Of a DNA stretch of 64,000 nucleotides, positions 43,460 to 52,806 are shown piece by piece (the stretch's first letter is position 1; each line of letters starts with the position of its first letter). Position numbers and translations under genes: made by a program. The DNA comes from Olsenella intestinalis (lineage in GTDB: Bacteria > Actinomycetota > Coriobacteriia > Coriobacteriales > Atopobiaceae), in the NCBI RefSeq assembly GCF_023276655.1, contig NZ_JALGRK010000001.1, positions 1,135,501 through 1,199,500 of the forward strand, written 5' to 3'. The notes beneath the pieces are model-generated. The model did not search any database and was not told the origin of the DNA. It was given only the letters and a program-made list of their open reading frames with translations.

Positions 43460-45445
43460 ATGGCTTGCATCCAACCTGGCGTGCGCATGACCCATCGAAT
43501 GGCCCTCGCGGCGACACTTGCGGCGACGCTCCTGGCGCTTCCTGCGACCGCGGCCCTCGCCCAGGAGGCGACGCCGCCCACGTCGGGCCTGGCTCCCGCA
43601 GAGGCCGCCTCGCCGAACGCGGCCCAGGCGGGCGAGAAGAGCCTGCCCCTCGCCCCCGGCGCCTCTGCCCCTGCGGGCGCGGACGTCCCCGAGGCACCCG
43701 GCGCCCCCGATCCAGAGGGCGATGCCGGGGTCGCCGATCCCGCGACCATCGCCGACCCCGCAGCCACCGCCGACCCCGCGACCCCAACCAACGCCGCAAC
43801 GCCTGCCGACCCCGCAGCCACCGCCGACCCCGCGACCCGTCCCGCATCGGAGGCCCCCGCGTCTGCGACGTCGCCCGCTGCGGACGCGAAGCCCGAGCCT
43901 GACCCGGCCACCCCGGCCGACCCCGAGCCCGCACCCGAGGTCACCTACTCCAACATGTACCGCCTCTACAACCCCTGGACCGGCGAGCACTTCTACACCG
44001 CCTCGCTCTTTGAGGCCGCGCGTGTCGCCGAGGCCGGCTGGCAGTGGGAGGCCGTGGGCTGGGTCGCACCCGACGCGGGCGACCCCGTCTTCCGCCTGTA
44101 TAACCCCTATGCGGGCGACCACCACTACACCCTCTCGACCGTCGAGCGCGACCACCTCGTGAGCGTCGGCTGGCGCTACGAGGGCATCGGCTGGTACTCC
44201 GACGGCTCGGCAGACTCGCTCGCGGTGCTGCGCCAGTACAACCCCTACGCGACGGCCGGTGCGCACAACTTCACCACGAGTCCCGCCGAGGACGCCCACC
44301 TCGCCTCCGTCGGCTGGAGGCGCGAGGGCGAGGCCTGGCGCGCGTCCAACCACGAGACCCTCAAGATCGACGGCTTCTGGCTCGTCACAGGTGCCTGGGG
44401 CTCGCTCGATCGCTACTGGGTCGGCGCCGACTGCCAGATCGCCCGCAGCAGGCTCGTCACGCCCGACGAGGGCGCCGGCTGGCTCGCCTACGCCACCCAC
44501 ACCGGCGCGGTCGTCCGCGGCGGGCGCGACCGCGGCGACGGCTGGGCCTGGCTCGCCGACCAGGACGGCCGCCTCGCCACCGGCAGCGGCTGGGTCGTCT
44601 CGGATGCCTTCGGCCAGGGCCTCCAGCGCTACTGGCTCGAGAGCCGCGGCGACTACTCGCTCGCGCGCGTCGGCCACTTCCAGCGAGACGGCGCGCACTA
44701 CCTCGGCACCTCCGCCGGCTACGTCCTGCGCGGCAAGATGAGCTGGGGCGACGGCGTGCTCCTCGCCGACAACGACGGTCGCCTTGCCTGGCAGGAGGGC
44801 TGGCTCGTGACCGACGTCTACGACGGCTACCTCTGCCGCTACCGCATCGACACCGCGCCCGGCGACGGCCTCATGGGCGCCCGCGTCGGGTTCTTCTCGC
44901 TCGGCGGCAGCACCTACTACGGCATCCCCGGCGCTGGCTACTGCCTCATCAACGCCACCTGGACCATCGACGGCCGCATCTGGCAGGCCGATGCCGATGG
45001 CCGCCTCACCGAGATCGTCGCCCCGCCCGGCTTCGAGGACATGTTCCACCGGGCCCAGGGATACGACAGCCCCACGTCCTGGCTGATCATGGTCGACCTC
45101 TCCGACCACCAGGTCGGCGTCTTCCGCGGCAGCGCGGGCGCGTGGCGCCTCGAGCGCGGCTTCGCCTGCAGCTGCGGCGCCCCCGAGACGCCCACTGTCG
45201 AGGGCGTCTTCCAGATCGGCAGCCGCGGCTACTCGTTCGGCTCGGGCCTCACCTGCTACTACTGGACGCAGTTCTACGGCGACTACCTCTTCCACTCCAC
45301 CCTCTACTACGAGGGCACCTTCGAGCCGCTCGACCCCACGCTCGGCGCGTCGGTCTCGCACGGCTGCGTCCGCCTCGACATCAACGACGCCTACTACATC
45401 AACGCCGAGGTCCCCTCGTCCACGACGGTCGTCACCTACTACTAG
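43460..45445 (+). CDS. Secreted L,D-transpeptidase with DUF5648 module
   Basis: A 661-aa secreted peptidoglycan enzyme. The signal peptide ends near ALA|Q (34-35). Residues 36-160 are a Pro/Ala/Asp linker with 'D-P-A-T/A' repeats. DUF5648 occupies about 162-295. Aromatic Gly-Trp repeat units (about 300-510; G-F-W-L-V-T-G, G-W-V-V-S-D, G-W-L-V-T-D) look like a wall- or glucan-binding region. The C-terminal YkuD domain (about 525-661) ends with H-S-T-L and SHGCVRL, catalytic Cys636. YkuD enzymes make 3-3 peptidoglycan cross-links or attach proteins to peptidoglycan. GGAGG lies five bases before ATG 43460. It shares DUF5648 with the three giant proteins, linking that module to the wall. Confidence 0.9.
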   Translation: MACIQPGVRMTHRMALAATLAATLLALPATAALAQEATPPTSGLAPAEAASPNAAQAGEKSLPLAPGASAPAGADVPEAPGAPDPEGDAGVADPATIADPAATADPATPTNAATPADPAATADPATRPASEAPASATSPAADAKPEPDPATPADPEPAPEVTYSNMYRLYNPWTGEHFYTASLFEAARVAEAGWQWEAVGWVAPDAGDPVFRLYNPYAGDHHYTLSTVERDHLVSVGWRYEGIGWYSDGSADSLAVLRQYNPYATAGAHNFTTSPAEDAHLASVGWRREGEAWRASNHETLKIDGFWLVTGAWGSLDRYWVGADCQIARSRLVTPDEGAGWLAYATHTGAVVRGGRDRGDGWAWLADQDGRLATGSGWVVSDAFGQGLQRYWLESRGDYSLARVGHFQRDGAHYLGTSAGYVLRGKMSWGDGVLLADNDGRLAWQEGWLVTDVYDGYLCRYRIDTAPGDGLMGARVGFFSLGGSTYYGIPGAGYCLINATWTIDGRIWQADADGRLTEIVAPPGFEDMFHRAQGYDSPTSWLIMVDLSDHQVGVFRGSAGAWRLERGFACSCGAPETPTVEGVFQIGSRGYSFGSGLTCYYWTQFYGDYLFHSTLYYEGTFEPLDPTLGASVSHGCVRLDINDAYYINAEVPSSTTVVTYY

Positions 45446-45613
45446 CGCCGTGACCCGAGGCGCCGCGCGACCCGCAGGGCGTGCCCGCGAAGGCCGCGCT
45501 CCTCTCGCCCGGCGCCGCGTTGTTTTTGCGCCGCCGCCCCCGAGGCGCCGCGCAGGATGCGCCCTTGTGATTCAATGGATGGGTTAACGTCACCGTACCA
45601 AGGGGTCCAACGT

Positions 45614-48067
45614 ATGGAAGTCCGCTTCGCAGAGCTCACGCGCGGTTCGGGAAAGATCTACTGCCACCTCGCCCTCGAGGGCGCGCCCGAGGGCGCCACG
45701 GTCGAGGTCTCCTCGCACACCGAGTCCGGCGACCAGCTGCCGGCCACGTGCGTGAGCGTGCCTGGCGTCGCAGGCCCGGTCTGTGTCCTGCCCGTGCTCG
45801 ACGTCACCCAGAACGTGAGCGTCCGCGTGCTCGACGCCTCGGGCGCCGCCATCGCGCACGCCGAGAAGAGCCTCTCCGCGCGCTCGTCGCGCCTCCGGTC
45901 CCAGATCAACACCGCCACTCGAAACGACGTCGCCGCGAGGATCCGCAACTGCGACGCGCCCGCGCCGCGCGAGGGTGCCTGCGGCATCACCATCGCCCAC
46001 ACCGACGAGATCGTCTGCGGCGGGGGAGAGGACGTCCTGCGCGGCGAGGTCCGCGTGCTCTCGTGGGATCGCGCCGAGGCCGGGGCCGACATCGAGGTGC
46101 GCGTCCTCGGCGCGCATGGCACGTCCGTCAACGTGGGCGACGTCATCGTCATGGGCGACACGCTGCGCGCCGACGCCGAACGCGCCGGCCTGCTCGTGCG
46201 TACCGTGAGCTTCTCGGTGCGCATCCCCACTCGCGACTGCCAGGTCGTCCTCTGGGCGCAGAGCGCCGCCGCCAGCCTCGGCGACGCCTTCGTGTGCGTC
46301 GAGTCCTTCCGCATGCGCGAGCGCCGCGAGGACTTCTGGCGTCGCACCTGCTCGGCCGACCGCGACGGCGAGTACGAGCGCTGGTTCCTCGACCACCTGC
46401 GCGCCACCGAGCTCGACCTCGAGGCGCAGCGCCGAGCGAGCTGGGGGGAGGGCGCCCCGCTCTTCTCGCTGATCGTGCCCCTCTATCGCACGCCGATCGC
46501 CTACCTGCGCGAGATGGCCGACTCGGTGCTCGCGCAGACCTACCCCAACCTCGAGCTCCTGCTCGTGAACGCGAGCCCCGAGGACGAGGGGCTCGCCGCC
46601 GAGGTCGCCGCCTACGCAGGGCGCGACGGGCGCGTGCGCGTGGTCGAGCTCGACGAGAACCGCGGCATCACGCTCAACACCAACGAGGGCATCAAGGCCG
46701 CCCGCGGCGACTTCCTGTGCTTCCTCGACCACGACGACGTGATCGAGCCCGACCTGCTCTACCACTACGCGCGCGCCGTCGAGGGCCACCCCGACACCGA
46801 CCTCCTCTACTGCGACGAGGACAAGCTGATGGACGGCCACTTCTGCCAGGCCTTCTTCAAGCCCGACTGGTCGCCCGACCTCCTCTGCTCGTGCAACTAC
46901 GTCTGCCACCTGCTGTGCGTGCGCGCCTCCGTGGTCGCTAAGATGGAGCTTCCCGGCGCCGAGTTCGACGGCGCCCAGGACCACCACATGACCCTGCGCG
47001 TCGGCGAGGTCGCCCGCAACGTCTACCACGTGCGCCGCGTCCTCTACCACTGGCGCGTCCACCCCGAGTCCACGGCGGCCAACCCCGACTCCAAGAGCTA
47101 CACCTCAGTGGCCGGCACCCTCGCCGTCCAGCGCCACCTCGAGCGCACCCACGTCGAGGCCACGGCCCGCATGGACGAGCGGACGCCCAACACCTACCAC
47201 GTCGACTACACGTTCAGCGAGTACCCGCTCGTCTCGATCGTCATCCCCAACAAGGACATGGCCGACGTGCTCGACCGCTGCCTCGTCTCGATTGCCGAGA
47301 AGAGCACCTACCCCAACTATGAGGTCGTCGTGGTCGAGAACAACAGCGAGCAGGAGGCCACGTTCGCCTACTACGAGAAGGCCCAGCGCCGCTGGCCCAA
47401 CGTGCGCGTGGTGAGCGAGCCCACCGCCGACGGCACCTTCAACTTCGCCCGCACCGTGAACTACGGATTCTCGCAGGCCAAGGGCGAGTTCCTCCTCATG
47501 CTCAACAACGACACCGAGGTCATCACCCCCGACTGGCTCGAGCGCCTGGCCGGGCCCTGCCGTCGCGAGGACATCGGCCTCGTGGGCGCCAAGCTCCTCT
47601 ACCCGGACGGCCTCATCCAGCACGCCGGCGTCTTCTTCCACTTCGACGCGCCCGGCCACTTCGGCAAGACCCTGCCCTCCGACACGCAGGACTACTTCAA
47701 CCTCTGCAACCTCGCGCAGGACCTCACTGCGGTCACGGGCGCCTGCCTCATGTGCTCGCGCGCGACGTGGGACGAGCTCGGCGGCCTCGACGAGACCTTC
47801 GCCGTCGAGTACAACGACATCGACTTCTGCCTGCGCGCGCAGCAGCACGGCCGCCGCGTGCTCTACAACCCCGACGTCGTCCTCTACCACCACGAGTCCA
47901 TCTCGCGCGGCCAGGCCTCGCGCGGCCCCGCGGCGCACCGCTCCTGCGCCGAGAACGGCCGCATGATGCAGCTCTACCCGCGCTACTTCGTGGACGGCGA
48001 CCCCTACCTCAACCCCAACCTCGTCCGCCACAACGAGCACCGCTGCCTCAAGAAGTACGTCGACTAG
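45614..48067 (+). CDS. Large double-domain GT2 glycosyltransferase
   Basis: An 817-aa cytoplasmic protein. Residues 1-270 form a beta-rich N-terminal region of unknown role. GT2 domain 1 begins with PLFSLIVPLY near 282 and carries FLDHDD near 372 and CDEDK. GT2 domain 2 begins with PLVSIVIPNKD near 538 and carries LNNDTEV near 631 and the acceptor-side segment E-Y-N-D-I-D-F-C-L-R. Both domains look intact, so the protein could add two sugars or alternate linkages. Similar tandem GT2 proteins build rhamnan or rhamnose-rich chains. AAGGGG lies before ATG 45614; the longer frame from 45557 lacks a ribosome site. It is the first gene of a four-gene run with rmlA downstream. Confidence 0.88.
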   Translation: MEVRFAELTRGSGKIYCHLALEGAPEGATVEVSSHTESGDQLPATCVSVPGVAGPVCVLPVLDVTQNVSVRVLDASGAAIAHAEKSLSARSSRLRSQINTATRNDVAARIRNCDAPAPREGACGITIAHTDEIVCGGGEDVLRGEVRVLSWDRAEAGADIEVRVLGAHGTSVNVGDVIVMGDTLRADAERAGLLVRTVSFSVRIPTRDCQVVLWAQSAAASLGDAFVCVESFRMRERREDFWRRTCSADRDGEYERWFLDHLRATELDLEAQRRASWGEGAPLFSLIVPLYRTPIAYLREMADSVLAQTYPNLELLLVNASPEDEGLAAEVAAYAGRDGRVRVVELDENRGITLNTNEGIKAARGDFLCFLDHDDVIEPDLLYHYARAVEGHPDTDLLYCDEDKLMDGHFCQAFFKPDWSPDLLCSCNYVCHLLCVRASVVAKMELPGAEFDGAQDHHMTLRVGEVARNVYHVRRVLYHWRVHPESTAANPDSKSYTSVAGTLAVQRHLERTHVEATARMDERTPNTYHVDYTFSEYPLVSIVIPNKDMADVLDRCLVSIAEKSTYPNYEVVVVENNSEQEATFAYYEKAQRRWPNVRVVSEPTADGTFNFARTVNYGFSQAKGEFLLMLNNDTEVITPDWLERLAGPCRREDIGLVGAKLLYPDGLIQHAGVFFHFDAPGHFGKTLPSDTQDYFNLCNLAQDLTAVTGACLMCSRATWDELGGLDETFAVEYNDIDFCLRAQQHGRRVLYNPDVVLYHHESISRGQASRGPAAHRSCAENGRMMQLYPRYFVDGDPYLNPNLVRHNEHRCLKKYVD

Positions 48068-48098
48068 CGGCCCTCGGGCGAGAGATCAGGAGAAGAAC

Positions 48099-50123
48099 GT
48101 GACAGAAGACATGACGCTCACGGGTGCGCGCGTACTCGCGACTGCGGTCGCGACCGACCGTATCCAGCTGGGGGTGCGCTTTCCCTTGCGCGGCGACGAG
48201 CGCACAGACGAGCCCATCGCCTCCCTTGGTGTTGACCCTTCGACGGGCGAGAGGAGCGACGGCCTCACCCTCGGCTCCACCGTCACGCCGGATGCCGCCC
48301 TCGGTGTGCGCTGGCGCGACGCCTGGGTCTCGATCGAGATCGGCCGCGAGCAGGACGCCCTGTGCGTCGCCGTGACCTGCGGCGAGCACTCCCTCGAGCT
48401 CTCGCTCGACGGCGACGAGCTGCACCGCCTGCGCGAGGAGTTCGGCTGGCACCGCCTCGCCATCGAGCCCGCCGCCAACTACGACGCATGGTTTCGCGCC
48501 CAGCGCACGAGCGTCGCGGAGCTGGCCGACCAGCGCCTTGCGGCCGCCTCGCTGCCGACGCGCCCGCTCTTCTCGATCATCGTGCCCCTCTACCACACGC
48601 CGCTCGACTTCTTCCTCGAGATGGCCGACTCCGTTCTCTGTCAGACCTACGACAACCTCGAGCTCGTGCTCGTGAACTCCACGCCGGCGGACGTCGCGCT
48701 CGCCCGCGCCGTGAGCGACCTTGCGGCCGCCGACGAGCGCGTGCGCGTGGTCGAGCTCGAGAGCAACCTCGGCATCACCGAGAACACCAACGCGGGCATC
48801 GACGTGGCGAAGGGCGACTTCGTCTGCTTCTTCGACCACGACGACATCATCGAGCCCGACCTGCTCTTCCACTATGCCACCGCCATCGGGGCCGACCCCA
48901 AGATCGACCTGCTCTACTGCGACGAGGACAAGCTCGAGGACGGTCGCTACTTCTTCCCCACGTTCAAGCCGGACTTCTCGCTCCAGCTGCTCGAGACGAA
49001 CAACTACGTCTGTCACATGCTCACGGTCCGCCGCGAGCTGCTGCGCAGCCTGCCGACTCCCACGCGCGTCTACGACGGCGCGCAGGACCACCGCCTGGGG
49101 CTCGTCGCCTCCGAGCACCTGCGCCACACCTTCCACGCGCGCAAGATGCTCTACCACTGGCGCGTGAGCGAGACCTCCACGGCGGGCAACAGCCAGGCCA
49201 AGCCCGAGTCGCTCGAGGCAGGTCGCCGTGCGATCCAGGAGCATCTGGACCGCATCGGGGTCCGTGCGCACGTCGAGAACGTCCCGATGATGGCCCACTG
49301 CTACGTCTCGCTCATGAACGACGACGCGGGGCTCCCCAGCTGCACGCTCGTCCTCATGGGGGAGGGGGCTGATGCCTCTGTCGGCGCACCGTGGGAACTC
49401 GCCGGCATCGGCGACGTCGTCGATCTCAGGAACCTGGGAGACCGCTGCGAGCGCATCGGGGCCGCCCTCGACACGGCGCGCTCGAGCGAGTCCGACTTCG
49501 TGATCCTCTCGGACGCCCTGAGGCCGCGTCCGCATGTGTCCGACCTGCTGAGCCGCCTCCTCGTCGTCGCCGAGAGGGACGAGGTCGGCCTCACGAGCGG
49601 CAAGGCCGTCCTTCCGGACGGGACCAAGTGCGGCGGCGCCTATGCCTTCAGCGACGAGGGACCGGTCCTCGTCGACCGCGCCATGCCCGAGGGCGACCAC
49701 CAGTCCCGCGGGTTCGAGATCTTCCCGCACGAGGTGGACGCCGTCTCCGGTCACTTCGTCGTGATTCGCCGCGAGCTCCTGCTCGAGCTGGGGCTCGACG
49801 CCGACCTCGGCGGCTTCTGGTCCGTCGGCCTGAGCCTCGCCGCGCGCGACCGCGGCCTCGAGAGCGTCGAGGTGCCCATGGCCCTCGTCGAGGTGGATGC
49901 CGTCCGCGAGGACCTGCGCCTCCCCGTCTGGGACGCGGCGCTCGACGCCTCCACGACCGGCGTCCCGGCCTCGGCCGGGACCGACAGGCTCAACCTCGTG
50001 CGCGACCGCGCCGTCCTCAGGTCCCGCTGGCCCCAGGTGGCCTGCGCCCCGAGCCGCTACTATTCTGAAATCTTCGACGCCTTCGGCTACTACGGCCCGG
50101 GCTATGGGAGGGCTTTCCTATGA
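48099..50123 (+). CDS. GT2 glycosyltransferase with vestigial second domain
   Basis: A 674-aa relative of the preceding gene. The N-terminal region is shorter (about 150 residues). GT2 domain 1 starts PLFSIIVPLY near 156 and keeps FFDHDD near 246, CDEDK and Y-H-W-R-V. The C-terminal half retains only remnants of a second GT2 fold (GLTSGKAVLPDGTKCGGAYA, G-H-F-V-V-I-R-R-E-L-L) and has FVILSDALRP where the catalytic N-N-D-T-E-V should be, so it is probably not catalytic. GTG 48099 is preferred because AGGAG lies six bases upstream; ATG 48111 is an alternative. Its stop overlaps the next start as ATGA, implying translational coupling. Confidence 0.85.
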   Translation: MTEDMTLTGARVLATAVATDRIQLGVRFPLRGDERTDEPIASLGVDPSTGERSDGLTLGSTVTPDAALGVRWRDAWVSIEIGREQDALCVAVTCGEHSLELSLDGDELHRLREEFGWHRLAIEPAANYDAWFRAQRTSVAELADQRLAAASLPTRPLFSIIVPLYHTPLDFFLEMADSVLCQTYDNLELVLVNSTPADVALARAVSDLAAADERVRVVELESNLGITENTNAGIDVAKGDFVCFFDHDDIIEPDLLFHYATAIGADPKIDLLYCDEDKLEDGRYFFPTFKPDFSLQLLETNNYVCHMLTVRRELLRSLPTPTRVYDGAQDHRLGLVASEHLRHTFHARKMLYHWRVSETSTAGNSQAKPESLEAGRRAIQEHLDRIGVRAHVENVPMMAHCYVSLMNDDAGLPSCTLVLMGEGADASVGAPWELAGIGDVVDLRNLGDRCERIGAALDTARSSESDFVILSDALRPRPHVSDLLSRLLVVAERDEVGLTSGKAVLPDGTKCGGAYAFSDEGPVLVDRAMPEGDHQSRGFEIFPHEVDAVSGHFVVIRRELLLELGLDADLGGFWSVGLSLAARDRGLESVEVPMALVEVDAVREDLRLPVWDAALDASTTGVPASAGTDRLNLVRDRAVLRSRWPQVACAPSRYYSEIFDAFGYYGPGYGRAFL

Positions 50124-52609
50124 GCAACCGCGTGAGCGTCACGTTCGGCAAGGTCACGCGTGGCGGCGGCAAGGTGTTCGTGCTCGTGGGCGCTCCCGGC
50201 GCGAGCCGCATCGGCGTCTCGTCGAAGGGGGAGGGCGGCCGCTCTCTGCCCGCGTCTTGTCTGCGGATCGACGATGAGTCCTGGGTCGCCTTCGTCTCCG
50301 TCGTCGAGGGCGACCAGACACTGCTCGTCGACGCCTTCGACGCAGATGGCTGCGTCATGGGCGGCGGGCGGAAGGTCCTTGGCCGCTATCGGTCCAAGAT
50401 CAGCTCGTCGATCAACACCCTGCGCAAGGACCCCGTCGCCGAGGCCATCCGAAACGCAGACCGCAAACTCGGTGCCTCGGGCGTGCGCCTCTCCGTCGAC
50501 GAGCTCCTTCGAGACGGCGGAGAAGAGCTTCTCCGCGGAACCGTCGAGCTGTGCGTGCGCGACGAGGCCATTGCGCTCGCACCCATCTCCGTCGACGTAC
50601 TGGCAATCTCGGGCGACTCAATCAGCGTGGCCTGTGCCCATCTTGATGACGTGCTCTTCTCGGCGGAGGGCGTTACCGGCGCGAACCCGCTTCCCAACGG
50701 GGTCCCCACGGGCTCGCTCTTGCGCCGTCTTCGCTTCTCCACCAGGCTCTCCCGGAGCTGCGAGGGCCTTATCGTGTGGGTCCGCCTCGAGGGCTTCCCG
50801 GAGTGGGGCGCCTTCGAGACGCTCGAGCCCTTCGAGGCCGAGCGCCTGCGCGAGGAGACTGCGGTTCGCTATCGATCCGCGGCCGAGACCGACGAGTACG
50901 AGCGCCGCACCGAGCATGAGGACGCGGATCGCACGCGCCGCCTCGCCCAGATGCGCGCCGCCCTGCCCCTCATGCCCGAGCGCCCGCTCTTCTCGGTCAT
51001 CGTGCCCCTCTACAACACGCCGCCCGACTTCTTCGCCGAGATGCTCGACTCGGTGCTTGACCAGGCCTATCCCGACCTCGAGCTCCTGCTCGTGAACGCG
51101 AGCCCCGAGAACGCGGAGCTCTCCGCCGCCGTCGACGCCGCCTGCGCGCGCGACTCCCGCGTCCGTCGCATCGACCTCGACGCCAACCTCGGCATCACCG
51201 AGAACACCAACGCCGGCATCCGCGCGGCCACGGGCGACTTCCTCTGCTTCCTCGACCACGACGACACAATCGAGCCCGACGCCCTCTGGCTCTACGCCCG
51301 CGCCGCGCTCGAGACGCCCGACGTCGACCTCATCTACTGCGACGAGGACCACCTGCTCGACGGCCGCCGCATCGGTCCCTTCTACAAGCCCGACTGGGAC
51401 CCCGACCTGCTCTGCTTTGAGAACTACGTCACGCACTTCCTCTGCGTCCGCCGCGAGACCCTGCTTGCCGTCACGGCCGAGACCGGCCTGCCCGGCCGCG
51501 AGTTCGACGGCGCGCAGGACCACAACATGACCCTGCTCATCGGAGACCACGCCCACGCCGTCCGCCACGTCCCGCGCGTCCTCTACCACTGGCGCATGCA
51601 CGCCGGCTCCACGGCCGGCTCCGAGGGCGTCGGCCAGAAGTCCTACGCGCTCGAGGCCGAGCGCCGCGCCGTCCAGGCCCACCTCGACCGTCTCGGCGTC
51701 CCCGCGACCGCCGCCATGGAGCGCCGCCGCCCCATGCGCTGCGACCTCGTCTACGACTTCGCCGAGAAGAGCCGCGTCTCGGCCTGCATCGCCCACTCCG
51801 ACGGCAACCCCAACCTCGTCGCCTGCGTCGAGGCGCTCATCTCGAGCACCGACTGGCCCAACCTCGAGGTCGTCGTCTCGGGCACGCTCACCGCGGATGA
51901 GCGGGCGCGCCTCGACGGCGCCATGGGGAGCGGTCGCACGCTCGTCGTAGTCGACGGCCTCGCCTCGAGTGCGCCGTCTGTCGCGAACAACGTGCCTGCC
52001 CTGCTCAACCGCGCGATCGAGCGCGCGACGGGGGAGTACGTGCTCCTTCTCGACGAGAACGCCTGTGCCTTCGAGGGGGGCGACTGGCTCGATGAGCTCG
52101 TGGGTCCCGTTGCGCTCGCCGGATCGGGTTGCGCCGGTGCCAAGGTCGAGCACCTCGATCGCTCGATCGCCTGCGCCGGCTACCTCGTCGGCGACGGTCG
52201 TCCCGCGCGCTGCGTCTTTGAGGGCTACCCCTCCCGCGCGGATGGCTACTACGAGTACAACGTGCTGCCGCACCGTGCGAGCGCGGTCTCCGCTTCGTGT
52301 ATGCTGCTCCGCCGCGGGGACGCGGCCGAGGGCCTTGCCGAGGACCTGCCACGCACCTTCGACGTCTCGCTCTGCCTCGGCCTTGCCGCCAAGGGACGCC
52401 CCGCGCTCCAGCAGAACAACGTCATCGTCACGCTTGCCAACCGGCCGGCCCGTCGCTCCGACGTCGCGAGCCGCCTGGCGGACGTGCGCGAGGGAGGACT
52501 GCTCATGTCGCGCCATGCGGAGGCGTTCGTGGGGAGCGACCCCTACTACACGCCCAACGCCGGCGTCCGCAATCGCTACTTCGGCTACTTCAGCACCCCC
52601 GTCGAGTAA
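50120..52609 (+). CDS. Large GT2 glycosyltransferase with degenerate second domain
   Basis: An 829-aa protein beginning MSNRVSVTFGKVTRGGGKVF, homologous to the N-terminal start of the first GT2 gene (MEVRFAELTRGSGKIY). GT2 domain 1 (PLFSVIVPLY near 290, FLDHDD near 379, CDEDHLLDG) is intact. In the second domain the start is altered (SRVSACIAHSDGN), V-E-N-N-S-E is replaced by SGTLTADE, and the N-N-D-T motif reads LLDENACAF, so donor and metal binding are probably lost. The start ATG overlaps the previous stop by the ATGA arrangement. A strong terminator follows at 52626, closing this three-gene operon before the rml genes. Confidence 0.87.
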   Translation: MSNRVSVTFGKVTRGGGKVFVLVGAPGASRIGVSSKGEGGRSLPASCLRIDDESWVAFVSVVEGDQTLLVDAFDADGCVMGGGRKVLGRYRSKISSSINTLRKDPVAEAIRNADRKLGASGVRLSVDELLRDGGEELLRGTVELCVRDEAIALAPISVDVLAISGDSISVACAHLDDVLFSAEGVTGANPLPNGVPTGSLLRRLRFSTRLSRSCEGLIVWVRLEGFPEWGAFETLEPFEAERLREETAVRYRSAAETDEYERRTEHEDADRTRRLAQMRAALPLMPERPLFSVIVPLYNTPPDFFAEMLDSVLDQAYPDLELLLVNASPENAELSAAVDAACARDSRVRRIDLDANLGITENTNAGIRAATGDFLCFLDHDDTIEPDALWLYARAALETPDVDLIYCDEDHLLDGRRIGPFYKPDWDPDLLCFENYVTHFLCVRRETLLAVTAETGLPGREFDGAQDHNMTLLIGDHAHAVRHVPRVLYHWRMHAGSTAGSEGVGQKSYALEAERRAVQAHLDRLGVPATAAMERRRPMRCDLVYDFAEKSRVSACIAHSDGNPNLVACVEALISSTDWPNLEVVVSGTLTADERARLDGAMGSGRTLVVVDGLASSAPSVANNVPALLNRAIERATGEYVLLLDENACAFEGGDWLDELVGPVALAGSGCAGAKVEHLDRSIACAGYLVGDGRPARCVFEGYPSRADGYYEYNVLPHRASAVSASCMLLRRGDAAEGLAEDLPRTFDVSLCLGLAAKGRPALQQNNVIVTLANRPARRSDVASRLADVREGGLLMSRHAEAFVGSDPYYTPNAGVRNRYFGYFSTPVE

Positions 52610-52625
52610 GTCGCTTGGGTGCCAG

Positions 52626-52667
52626 ACGGCCTCGGGGGCGCGACCGCGCCCCGAGGCCGTTTCGTTT
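52626..52667 (+). terminator. Rho-independent terminator after the third GT2 gene
   Basis: ACGGCCTCGGGG pairs with CCCCGAGGCCGT and is followed by TTCGTTT. The stem core is shared with the carD terminator at 3742. Confidence 0.78.
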
Positions 52668-52733
52668 CGCGGCCGCAGAGGGTCTCGGCCCGCCTTCCCG
52701 TGCCGCCGTCCGCGTGTTCGCAAAGAGCGTTTT

Positions 52734-52766
52734 TTGTGCACCCGCGCAGGCCTGCTAGACTATAAA
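52734..52766 (+). promoter_or_regulatory. Promoter of the rml operon
   Basis: TTGTGC (52734-52739), 16 bases, then TAGACT (52756-52761) preceded by TGC as an extended -10. An overlapping TATAAA (52761-52766) is an alternative -10. Starts about 35 bases before rmlA. Confidence 0.5.
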
Positions 52767-52806
52767 AGACTGTGTTTCTGACATCACTTCGCCAAAGGAG
52801 ACGAGC

